Below are positions 44,002-54,123 of a stretch of 64,000 bases of DNA, one piece after another. How positions within the stretch are numbered: the stretch's first letter is position 1; each line of letters begins with the position of its first letter. The translations under genes were made by a program, and so were the position numbers. This DNA comes from Chaetoceros tenuissimus (Eukaryota > Bacillariophyta > Thalassiosirophyceae > Chaetocerotales > Chaetocerotaceae), in the NCBI GenBank assembly GCA_021927905.1, contig BLLK01000025.1, forward strand, positions 372,001 through 436,000, in the 5' to 3' direction. Under the pieces are notes generated by a model, which worked only from the letters and a program-made list of their open reading frames with translations, searched no databases and had not been told where the DNA came from.

Positions 44002-46813
44002 ATGTGGTCTAGGAGTACCTCTTCGTTCCTCCTCAACATACTTGTGTTGTGGTCGACAACAAAGATATCAAAGACTCTCCCTAGAGTTTTCGCCGAACAT
44101 GATAGCACACACATTATAGATCCCTATGCCGATGAATCCACTCCGCTGCGAGAATCTATGAGAGGTAGACATACTGGAGTTACTCTTAAAGTTCTAAGTC
44201 TTGACTTTGCTGAAAATTTCACGGTGGAAAAATTTCGTAACTTTGAAAAGCTTACCGGAGTAACTATTGAACCAGTCCGAGTTTCACAAACTACATGGTA
44301 CGGTGGTGTTCTTGAGGATATCAAGCAGGATAATCGCTTCATTGACCTATATGGGACTTTTGGAAATTGGGTTCCTGAATTTGCTAGTTTAGGTGGATTG
44401 AAAGATATATCCGAGGAGGTACTTGAAAACTCGATTGGTTTAGACTGGCTTGATATCATGCCTGCTGTGAGACTTGGAGCTGCTTCTTACAAAAAGAGTA
44501 TTTATGCCGTGCCTTTAGATGGAGATGTGATTTATATGCTTTATAGAAAAGACCTAGTGGAGGATGTAGGTCTACCAAGTCCAAGGAGCTGGGATGATGT
44601 GAAGCAAATTCTTGACTACTATGAAAAAAATACAATTTATGACAAAAATGGATACCCTGTTTATGGAAATTGCTTTTCCACTAAAGAGAACGATATTGCC
44701 AATCATATGTTCTGGTCTATTGCTTCCTCGTACCTTCAGACTGCTGGAACAGCACAAGGAGTATTCTTTGATAGTGAAACAATGGACCCAGTTTCAACAA
44801 GACCAGAGTTCTTGGATGTACTGAACGAGTATGATTATCTCGTAAAGCACTCACCATTCCAAAATAATACAGAAGAAGGTGTGGACTGGATTTATTCGAG
44901 ACAATTGTTTAACGAAGGAGGATGTGTACTTTTTTATAACTTTCCAGGTCCAATCAAATCAATGATTTACGAACAAGAACAAAATGGCTTCGCTGGCAAC
45001 TTGAATCTAGCCCCTCTACCCGGTAAGAAATGCACAGAGGACGAGAGTTGTCCATATGTCTCAGACGATGGTGTGAACCATGCTCCTTTTCTAGCAGGCG
45101 GAGGATTTGCATATGCTGTTAATAGCAAAGTTTCCAAAGCGAAGCAGGACGCCGCACTTGATTTTGCACTGTATTTGTCAGACCCATCTGTATCGTTTTG
45201 GGATGTTGCAAATCCATTCAGTTTCCTTGATCCTCTTCGTTTACGTCATACTACATCACTTGGAAACAACTCCACGAAAGAGGCACAGGCTTTCATGGAT
45301 TTTGGGTGGGAAGCACGTCAATTGAGTAAGTGACCAATATTGATTTTATGTATTTTTTTACTGAGCGAAACTAATGTATTTTTTTTTAATAGGTCAATTG
45401 AAAGAGACTACAGAGGCAAGTTTCAAGAGTCAAAATTACGTTTTAGATCTTCGGAACCTAGGCGCGGACGAATACCTTCAAAGTGGAACAGTACCATTTC
45501 TAATCAAAATGTGGCAAAATAAAACTACTGCAGAAGAAACAGCAGATGCAATCACTAAGAGATGGCATATCATTACTGAAAAGTACGGACTTTCACAACA
45601 GCGTGACTTTTATCGAGATGTTCTAGGATTACCTCCGTATGTGGAAAATGACGACGAGCTTCGAGCAGCTAGGCAGAGATTGATAAGATTGCGCAATATC
45701 ATCCTTAGTGTCACGATTCCTATTGGAGTTCTTGCATTTATCCTTTGTATTATCGTTGCTAAGCAGCGCCACACAATTAAATACCACACACGTGATGTCG
45801 AAAATGCACCTAAGTCTGGACCAATTGCATTGATCTTTACCGATATAGAAGACTCTACAGCTTTATGGGAAACCAACAAACATGCTATGCAAAAATCTCT
45901 TGACATTCATCACAATGTCATTCGTTCTTTGATTGATAAGTACAAAGCATATGAAGTCAAGACAGTAGGAGATTCCTTTATGATCGCCACGAATAGTGCT
46001 GATAAAGCAGTTCAGCTCGCAAATGATATTCAGGAACATTTGATCCTTCAGGATTGGCCGCTAGAACTAGCTACCATGCCTTCTTCTTGTATATCTTACT
46101 TTCCTCGCCCAAGACGGATGAGTACCGCCTGTGAACCTAGATTAATGTTCAAAGGTGTGAGAGTAAGAATTGGAGTTCATATTGGACACTATGAATTTGG
46201 GCAATCAGAAGACGGTGAGATCCAAGTACTCCACGATAAGGTCGTAAAGGGTTTTGATTATTATGGCCCAGTTGTCAACACAGCAGCAAGAATCGAAGAC
46301 GCAGCATTTGGAGGTCAGACCATGATTTCAAAGGACGTTTTCGATGAACTCTCACTCGAAGTCAAGACGGCATGCTCAATTAATGAAATTGGAGACCTTA
46401 GCCTTCGAGGTGTCAAAGATCAAGTGTTTGTCTACTCTGTGCTGCCTGAGAGTCTGAAAGGTAGGAGATTCCATGGCGTTTTTAGAAGGAAATCTTCTAG
46501 TGACAGCATCACGAGCTATGCAAATGATAAACTCTCTTTCAAGAATGTGGATATTATGACTTTAACACCTGTGGAACTTCAAAGAGGAATGAAGCAAATG
46601 CAAATCATGATCAGAGTATTAGAAGAAAAAGTTAAAGACTACGAGGAGAAGGAAAGAAGTGCTCAAGAGGTTGTTAAAGATGCAAATGTTAAAGATGCAA
46701 ACCAAAGTTCCTCATCCATCCAGAGTGACGATGATATCTCGTATGGAGGTGTTGATGATGACGACGAAGTTGAAGTCAAACCTTTGGTGAAATTTGATAT
46801 GGATTTGTCTTAA
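44002..46813 (+). CDS. Receptor-type adenylate cyclase with solute-binding-protein ectodomain (copy 2)
   Basis: A paralogue of the gene at 34894-37605, alignable along its whole length. Exons 44002-45325 and 45393-46813 give 914 aa; the intron (donor GTAAGT, acceptor TTTAATAG) falls where copy 1 reads straight through. The ectodomain has DLYGTFGNWVPEFASLGG, YAVPLDGDVIYMLYRKDLVE and SPRSWDDVKQILDYY. One membrane span is near 548-567. The cyclase domain keeps both metal-binding Asp residues (FTDIEDS, VGDSFMIA), the Lys/Asp pair expected for ATP, and GPVVNTAARIED. The C-terminus has a short coiled coil and an acidic tail (DDDISYGGVDDDDEVEV). Like copy 1, it is predicted to sit in the plasma membrane and make cAMP on ligand binding; the ligand is unknown. 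Confidence 0.85.
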
Positions 46814-47349
46814 AAAATATCTATATGTAATGTCTAAAAGCAAATATTTCAGTCTCATGGGGGCAATGATAAAATTTATGGAATAAAACATTGTAGAAAG
46901 CTGTTGAGAATCCACCTCCATTTTCTTCTCCAAATCTAACCACCGAGTGTAAAAAACATCATCCAAACTGACTTGCTTAGAAGATTCTCTCGAGAAACAC
47001 CGCTTTTGAATCATCTAAAGATTTTGTCTACTGCATATAAAGTTTACTTATGTGTTTACAATATGTTCAACTTGCTTCTAAAAGTTCCAAGGGTACAATC
47101 AAGAAACAGAAAAAACGAAAAAAATCTCATCTCATAGTACGTACGTACTATATTGTTCTCATATTTCTTTTTGGCGCACACTATCCCCTTTCCCCTCAAA
47201 AGAGGATTGATTGAGAGCCATTGAAAAGGCAAACATAATATCATAATAAAAACGATAGACGACTGCTATTTTCAATCCAACACAATTCTGACATTTGTAG
47301 AAAACAAAAGAGGTACAATTTTCGCTTCACTGCAAAAACTAATCAAACA
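46814..47349. other. Intergenic region, no gene seen
   Basis: It includes the self-complementary AGTACGTACGTACT near 47137-47150. No other feature recognised. Confidence 0.45.
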
Positions 47350-48486
47350 ATGACAAAGAGTTCTACGAAAGACGAGAAGGAAGTCCCAGCCAGTGGAGTA
47401 GAGGTAAAAAAGCGAAAAGGTTCCCTCAAGAATCAGCTTCGTTGCAAGAAGCGTTTACTTTCCAAAATCACTGATGAAGAAGTAAAGGCAAAGATAGAAA
47501 ATGAAATGAAAGAAATTGAAGAAGAGATTAAAATTCGCAACTTGAAGGAAAAAGAGAAAAAGTTTGCGTCAAAATATCACAGAATCAAGTTTGTTGAGCG
47601 TCAGAAACTCACCAGACTTGAAAAGAAATGTAAGAAAAAGTTAGAGGAGTCAACTGCTGCTGCTGATTTCGATGATATTGAAAAGTACCAAAAACAGTTG
47701 GAGCAAATATGCATGGATCAATTATATGTAGCTTATTATCCGAACGATAGGAAATACATATCTCTTTTTGCGAATGGAATCAGGCTGAAAGATGATGAGA
47801 AAACAGCGAAAAGGAGAAATGATATTAGGCAACATATTGTTGACAAGATCAAGAATAAGGAAATAAAAACCAAAAAGACTTGGGTCAATATGAGTGTTTT
47901 GAAAGAAAAAGGCTTTGATATTGACATGGATAATGTGGTTCTGGAGGATGAGAAGTCAGAGCAGCCTATGTCAGCTGCAATGAAAGAAGCAGCTGCCATG
48001 GCAGAAAAGATGAAGCAAGAAAGCAATGAGAAATCCAAGAACGAAAAGCTAAATAGCAGCAATGATGAAGCGATGTCTAGTAGCGATGATGAAGACGAAA
48101 AGGAAGATGAAAAGGAAGAACTTGTTGATGTGCCTGTCGTCGACACCATCCCTACTGTCGGAGATAGTGATTCATCAAGTGAGGAAGATGATAGTAGCTC
48201 TAGCAGTAGCAATAGCAGTAGCTCGGACTCTGATTCAAGTAGCAGTCTTTCCAGTTCAGACTCTGATAGCAGCGATGATGACGAAGACAATAACAATCCA
48301 ATGCAAGAAGAAGAATCCGATGACGACTTTTTGGTAGAGGATTCCGGAGAAAATGATGTTAAGGAAGTTTTCGCAAAGGCAAAGAGAGAAAAGGGTACTT
48401 ATGGTATGACGGGTGATAAATCTCAAGGTTGGAAAAGTCAACGACAGCGTCCAGGCGAATTCAAGAAAAAACGCCAGCGCTACTAA
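47350..48486 (+). CDS. EFG1: rRNA-processing protein EFG1 family
   Basis: A 378-aa nucleolar protein needed for early cleavage of the 18S rRNA precursor in yeast. The N-terminal 160 residues form a long charged helix with the family pattern: SLKNQLRCKKRLLSK, KYHRIKFVERQKLTRLEKK, and the terminal block LYVAYYPNDRKYISLFANG. The second half is acidic and Ser-rich with a run of Ser/Asp (residues about 230-330), typical of nucleolar proteins, and ends in a basic tail (PGEFKKKRQRY). The gene has no intron, and its stop is only 51 bases from that of the convergent DNAJC11-like gene. Confidence 0.85.
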   Translation: MTKSSTKDEKEVPASGVEVKKRKGSLKNQLRCKKRLLSKITDEEVKAKIENEMKEIEEEIKIRNLKEKEKKFASKYHRIKFVERQKLTRLEKKCKKKLEESTAAADFDDIEKYQKQLEQICMDQLYVAYYPNDRKYISLFANGIRLKDDEKTAKRRNDIRQHIVDKIKNKEIKTKKTWVNMSVLKEKGFDIDMDNVVLEDEKSEQPMSAAMKEAAAMAEKMKQESNEKSKNEKLNSSNDEAMSSSDDEDEKEDEKEELVDVPVVDTIPTVGDSDSSSEEDDSSSSSSNSSSSDSDSSSSLSSSDSDSSDDDEDNNNPMQEEESDDDFLVEDSGENDVKEVFAKAKREKGTYGMTGDKSQGWKSQRQRPGEFKKKRQRY

Positions 48487-48537
48487 GAATGATGACCTAG
48501 CTAAAATCATCATTTTATAACGTAGTAAATAACAAAA

Positions 48538-50124
48538 CTAAGTATTAATTATTTCTTTAGCACATGGATGTGGCAGTTGGAGAGCTTCATGATCTAAAAC
48601 AGAAATCTCAAAAACTTTCTCGTTAAGTTTGTACTGAACCCACAAAATTGGCACCTTTTCACTATCTTTCTCTTCAACCTGAAGAAAGTTCCAAAGATCT
48701 GCCAATCCATTGAAAACATTGCGCTTAGAGCCAGCACTTACGTCACTAGATACAGCTGCTTTCGATGCCCGAAGTTCATAAAATCCGAGCATACTTCCAA
48801 AAGAGCTTGCAGATAAATGAAGCCTTGAATCAGACACCCAAAATTGCAGGGGAATCGTCACATTAAAAGTATCTCCACCTTCTATATAATATGTTGCATT
48901 TTGTATGACTAGCCCATTCTTTGATTCTTCAGAGCGTTTAATGGATTTTGCCTTTCTTGCCATGAGTGAAATTTGGTTTTCTGCATCGCTTCTTGCTTTC
49001 TGGACTGACAATCTTGTCTCTTCTCTTTTAATATCATCAGATACTTTGACATTTGGAATAACTTCATCAATCGCCATATGGATGACACTACTCAACATGC
49101 CGAAATATAGTGTTGATAAACTATACAGTACTGAATTGTAGAAAGAATGACCTACGATCTCTGGTGTCGATATTTGAACAGGAATGTTTAAACTCAGTTC
49201 TTCCTTTTGAAGTTTGAATATCCACGTAAGACCCTGCCACGATGTGTGACCAATACCAATGCCTAGATGTGTAAATTTGTCAATAGCCCTCGTTACCAAA
49301 GCCTTGATTTCCAGATTTCTCACGCTCCATCCAAGAAATAGTTCCGTTGAGAACTTTTTCTGTGTATCTAAATACGATTGATAGCCAATGTTTAGAAAAG
49401 TCTTGCGAAAGAAATCAATGTAAATTTGAACATGCGGAAGCATAGGTTGATCATGAGTTGTGGATACTCCTACTTTGAACTTTGACATTGCAATATCCGA
49501 TGGTAAAGCACCTATTTGCATCTCTGTCTCTAGCTTCACCTTATCTGTAATATTTATAGAGTTTTGAATAGTCAAATACTCTGGTTCCGTTGTGATCTCT
49601 TTTGTAGTTGGAAAAAGATAGTCAATCTTTGTATTTGATTTTTCCCTATTGAAATTCAATCCATATGATTTCTGCAAAAGACCACCTATGGAATGAAAGT
49701 TGTAAAATAACTGCGTTTGTTTGTTTGCATTGTATCCCAATGATAATTTACTTTGTGCAAACCCCTTCAACTTTAAAAAAGACGAATTACCATGAAAAGA
49801 TGCAAACACTTTTCCTCCAGATTTAGGAGGAATAGAGCAGTCGAGTGCCATTTCACATTTCTGCATTGTCACATATACACCGTTGGGATCTTCATTGTGT
49901 AGTTTGAGTTCATAGTGTATATCCCCAGTACTTGCAAAGTCTTGATCAGCATGACTGTCTGATTTACTATTTGTGTTTTCAGCTTTCTCATTTGTTGAAG
50001 ATGTACTTTGTGGTGCAGTACCTCTTTCATATGATCCTACTTCATTTCCTGGGAAGTAATCATGGGCAAATGTTTTTGAATTAATCAAATCTTCATGTTC
50101 CTCGACATCAACAGGCTTTCTCAT
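48538..50124 (-). CDS. DNAJC11-like protein lacking the J domain
   Basis: A 528-aa protein matching the part of DNAJC11 after its J domain. The C-terminal DUF3395 region is clear: EESKNGLVIQNATYYIEG, TFNVTIPLQFWVSDSRLHL, LGFYELR, and LWVQYKLNEKVFEISVLDHEALQLP. Ahead of it lies the beta-rich middle domain and a charged helix (REETRLSVQKARSDAENQIS). In animals DNAJC11 associates with the mitochondrial MICOS complex. No HPD motif is present, and a stop codon lies in frame just upstream of the ATG, so a J domain could only come from a separate spliced exon. Membrane insertion is possible near residues 330-350 (VLYSLSTLYFGMLSSVIHMA). Confidence 0.8.
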   Translation of the reverse strand: MRKPVDVEEHEDLINSKTFAHDYFPGNEVGSYERGTAPQSTSSTNEKAENTNSKSDSHADQDFASTGDIHYELKLHNEDPNGVYVTMQKCEMALDCSIPPKSGGKVFASFHGNSSFLKLKGFAQSKLSLGYNANKQTQLFYNFHSIGGLLQKSYGLNFNREKSNTKIDYLFPTTKEITTEPEYLTIQNSINITDKVKLETEMQIGALPSDIAMSKFKVGVSTTHDQPMLPHVQIYIDFFRKTFLNIGYQSYLDTQKKFSTELFLGWSVRNLEIKALVTRAIDKFTHLGIGIGHTSWQGLTWIFKLQKEELSLNIPVQISTPEIVGHSFYNSVLYSLSTLYFGMLSSVIHMAIDEVIPNVKVSDDIKREETRLSVQKARSDAENQISLMARKAKSIKRSEESKNGLVIQNATYYIEGGDTFNVTIPLQFWVSDSRLHLSASSFGSMLGFYELRASKAAVSSDVSAGSKRNVFNGLADLWNFLQVEEKDSEKVPILWVQYKLNEKVFEISVLDHEALQLPHPCAKEIINT

Positions 50125-50794
50125 TATTTATATTCTTGAATACGAAAAGGACGAATTAAAATGCTCTCAAAAGTTATCGAAACACTCGAGCATCTCTTCT
50201 AGAAAGAGATCAGAATATTTTATTTGGAATTGAGAATGATGAGAATGAGATTTTTCTACTCTAATGATTCTTCGTAGTTCATTGGAAAAACTCATCATTC
50301 ATCATGTATTGGCTGTTGTAAGTAGCTGCAAAGATTGATAGGTTTTCCTGGCTGCTGCTGTTTGATTTCTTCGCGCCAAAAATCTAATACTTCTACACAA
50401 CAGTGGTACGTACGTAATTTCATTCGGAGAAACTCTTTTACACCTCGCGGTGAAACTGTTCAATCTTAGATTCCTCTGTAACGAAGAATCAATCGTACTA
50501 CTTCCCAATCTGCCTTTCTAACTTTCTTTTAGCGATATGCATGCTTCCCTACACGAGGCCTTGGGAAGTGGGAAGTCAGTTTATGTGATCGAAGGCAATA
50601 AGTAATAAAAGAGGGTGGCATTCTTTCGCTTTGCGAGAACGTGACGGCTTTGTTGAAATAAATGTCAAGAGTTTCAATAATTACAAAACCAACACCAACT
50701 ATTTCAAAATTGGCTGTGAAAATGACAATTGAACAAGAGAGCAGCCTTGATAGTAAGGTTCACCAGCAGTGGTCAATGGCCACCACAACAAAAG
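50125..50794. other. Intergenic region, no gene seen
   Basis: It runs from the start of the DNAJC11-like gene to the left edge of the LTR element. No gene or repeat recognised. Confidence 0.45.
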
Positions 50795-50975
50795 TGTTAG
50801 GAAAGAGAATAAAGCTATCTAAGTCGAGAAACCAATGACGATGGACGTCAAATCAAACGTGTATAGTGACTACAATTCCCAATGCACAAATCGTCCCAAA
50901 TCATTACAATTTAGATATATTCATAATAATAAAAAGAGTTCTAACTTATCAATTCGATTTAGTTTAGACTTAACA
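50795..50975 (+). repeat. Left LTR
   Basis: 181 bases, identical to 52383-52563 by direct comparison. Followed by GATTAACAGTCTCG, the position expected for a primer-binding site; the matching tRNA was not identified. Confidence 0.9.
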
Positions 50976-51179
50976 GATTAACAGTCTCGTTTTGTTTCTG
51001 AAGGACCAACTCTTTTAAGCGAGTGAGAAATGCATTGACCTGAAACAAGGTTTATTTTCACTTATTGTTATCATTTAACACAGTCTTGATTTGGTTCTAG
51101 AGGTCTAAAGGACAACTCGAGATTAGGTGAGAGACAATTGATCAAGACCAAGGTCGAATTCTTACCTTTTGTTTGCGGT

Positions 51180-51585
51180 ATTTCTTCATTGAAGAGATTT
51201 AGAAGCAGAATAGTTTCCTTCCTGGAGAAGTGTTTCGTGACATTCACTGAAAGCTTGCTGAAGAGATTTGGAAGTGGAGGTGTTTCGAGGTATTCACTGA
51301 AGAGATTTGGAGACAAAGCCGTTTTCTTCCTGGAGAGGTGTTTCGAGGTATTCACTGAAGAGATTTGGAAACGGAAGAGAGCTTCCTTGCTGGAGAAGTA
51401 TTAATTTACAACTGAGTAAAAGGAAGCAAACCGGTTTCTTGCTGGAGAAGTGTTCATTCATAACTGAGTAAAAGGAATCGGAATAAGCTCCTTGCTGGAG
51501 AAGTATTAATTTACGACTGAGTAAAAGGTAGCACAAGCACTTTCTTCCTGGAGAAGTGTTAATTCACTGAAGAGATTTGGAAGTG
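51180..51585 (+). repeat. Internal imperfect tandem repeats of the LTR element
   Basis: Two short motifs recur in alternation: CTGGAGAAGTGTT-like (near 51222, 51332, 51392, 51442, 51502, 51549) and TTCACTGAAGAGATTTGG-like (near 51293, 51352, 51563). Spacing is about 50-60 bases in the right part. They lie upstream of the internal ORF and might act in packaging or transcription, which is speculative. Confidence 0.7.
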
Positions 51586-51587
51586 GA

Positions 51588-52304
51588 ATGCCTAATGGAA
51601 GCTTCAACGTCGTTTCCCAAGGCACCGAGAATGCTAATGATGCAAGTACTTACCGTCACGATGCTACGCGAGCTTCTGACAACTCTGGAAGACGAGGAGG
51701 TACTAGTCTCGGAAACTCTCAGAGATCCCAAACCGGAAGGGATTCGAAGAGAAACCAAAGCTCTGTAAGTGTACAGAGCTTGCAAACACCCAAGAGAAAT
51801 GTTGAGATCATTGGAACGTTGCTACTTGGGATTGCAGCTTACTTATTTGGATCACTGGTCATTGGAGACGCTGAGAGTTTCGAAACCGGGGGGGATTCAA
51901 AGAGTGATGGAAGCTTTCGAAGCTTCATTGAGTCTAAAAGTCTTATCGAGATTGTCGGTATTTTGTTACTTGGACTCGCTACGAGTTTATACTCGTTGGT
52001 TGTGACAGCAGCCAGTACTTTATTTGGAAGTCGGAAAGTACCTGCTTCGACGTCGGAGAATCAGAGGATGGTAGATATCCTCGATGATAATGGTCTTACA
52101 GGATCGAAAGTGGTAATTGAAGATCCTCAACTTTCAAATTTATCAGATCTTGTTCTAATTCAGCATTATCCCTATGAGAACAGGGAGTGTAAAGGTCTAA
52201 TTGACGGGGAGTCAAAAGACAGGTCTGAATCTACCATTTCCTTCAAGGAAATACTTTCACTTATTCCAAGAATCTTGTTTCCTGCAGAGTTAGAAATTCA
52301 TTAA
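51588..52304 (+). CDS. Unknown two-span membrane ORF inside the LTR element
   Basis: A 238-aa frame starting MPNGSFNVVSQ. The first 65 residues are polar and rich in Ser, Arg and Asn. Two similar hydrophobic segments follow, VEIIGTLLLGIAAYLFGSLV and IEIVGILLLGLATSLYSLVV, which look like an internal duplication and could form a membrane hairpin or two spans. The C-terminal third is acidic. It matches no gag, pol or env family that I recognise. It may be a captured host gene or an element-specific protein. The ORF fills most of the space between the internal repeats and the right LTR. Confidence 0.55.
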   Translation: MPNGSFNVVSQGTENANDASTYRHDATRASDNSGRRGGTSLGNSQRSQTGRDSKRNQSSVSVQSLQTPKRNVEIIGTLLLGIAAYLFGSLVIGDAESFETGGDSKSDGSFRSFIESKSLIEIVGILLLGLATSLYSLVVTAASTLFGSRKVPASTSENQRMVDILDDNGLTGSKVVIEDPQLSNLSDLVLIQHYPYENRECKGLIDGESKDRSESTISFKEILSLIPRILFPAELEIH

Positions 52305-52382
52305 GGACAAAGAGTGAGGATATCACTTGAAGTTCATAGTCTAACTAAGGAGCTATTGTTTCACGCCATAGATTCCGGGGAG

Positions 52383-52563
52383 TGTTAGGAAAGAGAATAA
52401 AGCTATCTAAGTCGAGAAACCAATGACGATGGACGTCAAATCAAACGTGTATAGTGACTACAATTCCCAATGCACAAATCGTCCCAAATCATTACAATTT
52501 AGATATATTCATAATAATAAAAAGAGTTCTAACTTATCAATTCGATTTAGTTTAGACTTAACA
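52383..52563 (+). repeat. Right LTR
   Basis: 181 bases, identical to the left LTR at 50795-50975. It ends 69 bases before the ATG of the following phosphatase gene. Confidence 0.9.
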
Positions 52564-52631
52564 AAAAGAACAAGAACAAGAAGTTTCAAAGAAACAAAGC
52601 AATATTGTTCAAAAGAATACTTATTTTCATC

Positions 52632-53805
52632 ATGATCGGCTTTACTATTCATTCTAACCTTTCCCTAATCGGAAAGGAGGGTAATTTCAATAAAGCTAGA
52701 GGGAAGAAAAGGCAAAGATCCAAGAGGAGCAATAGTCTGAAGCACGATGATAGACCACTCGGAGAGAACAGAACAATAGTGATTAATGCCATACACAAAA
52801 TGTACAATGGTGGTCATTTGAACAGAGACTTTGCAAAGTATATCTTACTTCAAGGCAAAGATATGATGGCGAAGCTCCCTTCATTCTACAATGTTCCACT
52901 GCCAATGATATATGATTATGAAGAAAGAACCCTATCCAAAAAGAGAATCACTGTACGTTCATCTGTTCGCTTCTTCTTGCTTCTCCCAGGAGACGTTACT
53001 AACATCTTTTTGTTTACTTACTTGTAAAAGGTTGTAGGTGATATACATGGGAACTATAACAATATGATACACATTTTCAAAAGCAATGGTGGACTCCCAT
53101 CCAAAAACAATCCGTATATCTTCAATGGTGATCTTACAGATAGGGACTATCAAGGCATCCAATGTTTACTCACTGCCGTACTCATCAAAATAAATTGTAA
53201 TGAATGCCTCCATCTATTACGAGGCAATCACGAACTACGTGACTACTACAAGGGAATGATAAAAACTCAAGTGTTGAAAATATACGACAAAGAAATATGG
53301 CTCATTGTTCGTGATATCTTCAACTTATTACCATTGGGTATCATTCTTGACGACAGGATTCTGGTCTTACATGGAGGAATACCCTCTGCTACCATCACCC
53401 TCAATGAACTCCGATCTATAAAACGCACAACAGATGAAATATTTCGTGACAACATGACTAAAGACCAAAGTCTAACAGAAGAGTTGGTGTGGGCAGAAGA
53501 AGACGAGAAAAACGGCATCACCGAAAGTGATCGAGGAATTAACTTTGGGCCAGACATTTCGAGAGAGTTTTTGCATCGTAACAAATTGGAATACATAATC
53601 AAAGGGCATACGTACATATGTTCCAAAAGGATTTGAAATCGCACACGATGGTCGAGTTGTAACGTTGCATTCTGCACCTGCTGAAGAATTTCGTCAACAT
53701 TATGGAGCCTATGCTAACATTTACTCAAATGACGGATCTATGCACATTGAACAGTTCCAGAGACTAAACCAAAGCATATCAATTGACTGGCGGTCTCTTG
53801 TTTGA
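52632..53805 (+). pseudogene. PPP-family Ser/Thr phosphatase with a frameshift
   Basis: The frame resembles PP5-type phosphatases. Exon 1 is 52632-52952 and exon 2 starts at 53031 (donor GTACGT, acceptor AAAAG). Metal and active-site motifs in order: VVGDIHGNY, FNGDLTDRD (usually GDFVDRG), LLRGNHE, LHGG, and IIKGHTY. The usual LLWSDP is LVWAEE. After the last His motif the frame hits a stop at 53634, but the expected continuation (KGFEIAHDGR and later SAPAEEF) lies in the next frame from 53620 to a stop at 53803. One base therefore has to be gained or lost between about 53605 and 53620. It may be a true lesion, a sequencing error or ribosomal frameshifting. The LTR element sits directly upstream. 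Confidence 0.65.
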
Positions 53806-54123
53806 ATAATTTCAAATTTGAAAAAGAAAAATGATCTTTGAAAAGTCTTGGTGAGACTATTTTAACTAGGGATAATGGGATCTGAAGGGTAACATGACAA
53901 GGAGTCTTACGGGATAAGAAAAAGTACGTGAATGAGAATTGAAAATTAGTCCGGGTCATTCTGAAGAGGGGTCTGGGTGCAGGCAGGTCGCTGAATAAGG
54001 CTCGTTGGTAATAATATGGAAGTAAGAAGGTGTACTCGTACAACTAACTACTACTAGAATACCTCAACTTGTTTGTATATTCAAGATCACCTATGAGCTA
54101 CAGATTTACGATTGCATGAATTG
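53806..54123. other. Intergenic region, no feature seen
   Basis: 318 bases between the phosphatase and the next gene. Nothing recognised. Confidence 0.45.

Larger units (their letters stand above)
50795..52563 (+). mobile_element. Short LTR element, intact, with target-site duplication
   Basis: Two identical 181-bp direct repeats begin TGTTAGG and end CTTAACA, with the TG..CA ends usual for LTRs. They enclose 1,407 bases. The same five bases, AAAAG, flank the element on both sides (50790-50794 and 52564-52568). A short purine-rich tract (CCGGGGAG) precedes the right repeat. No gag, protease, reverse transcriptase or integrase is present, so it depends on another element. Identical LTRs mean a recent insertion. 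Orientation is taken from the purine tract and the internal ORF. Confidence 0.88.

Noticed and set aside
47736-48296. Minus-strand 186-codon Ser/Leu-rich frame
   Set aside because: It is the complement of the acidic Ser-rich region of EFG1, where AG-rich codons leave the other strand open.
53868-53890. TAGGGATAATGGGAT resembling a homing endonuclease site
   Set aside because: It agrees with the I-SceI site over only part of its length and has no associated intron or endonuclease gene.
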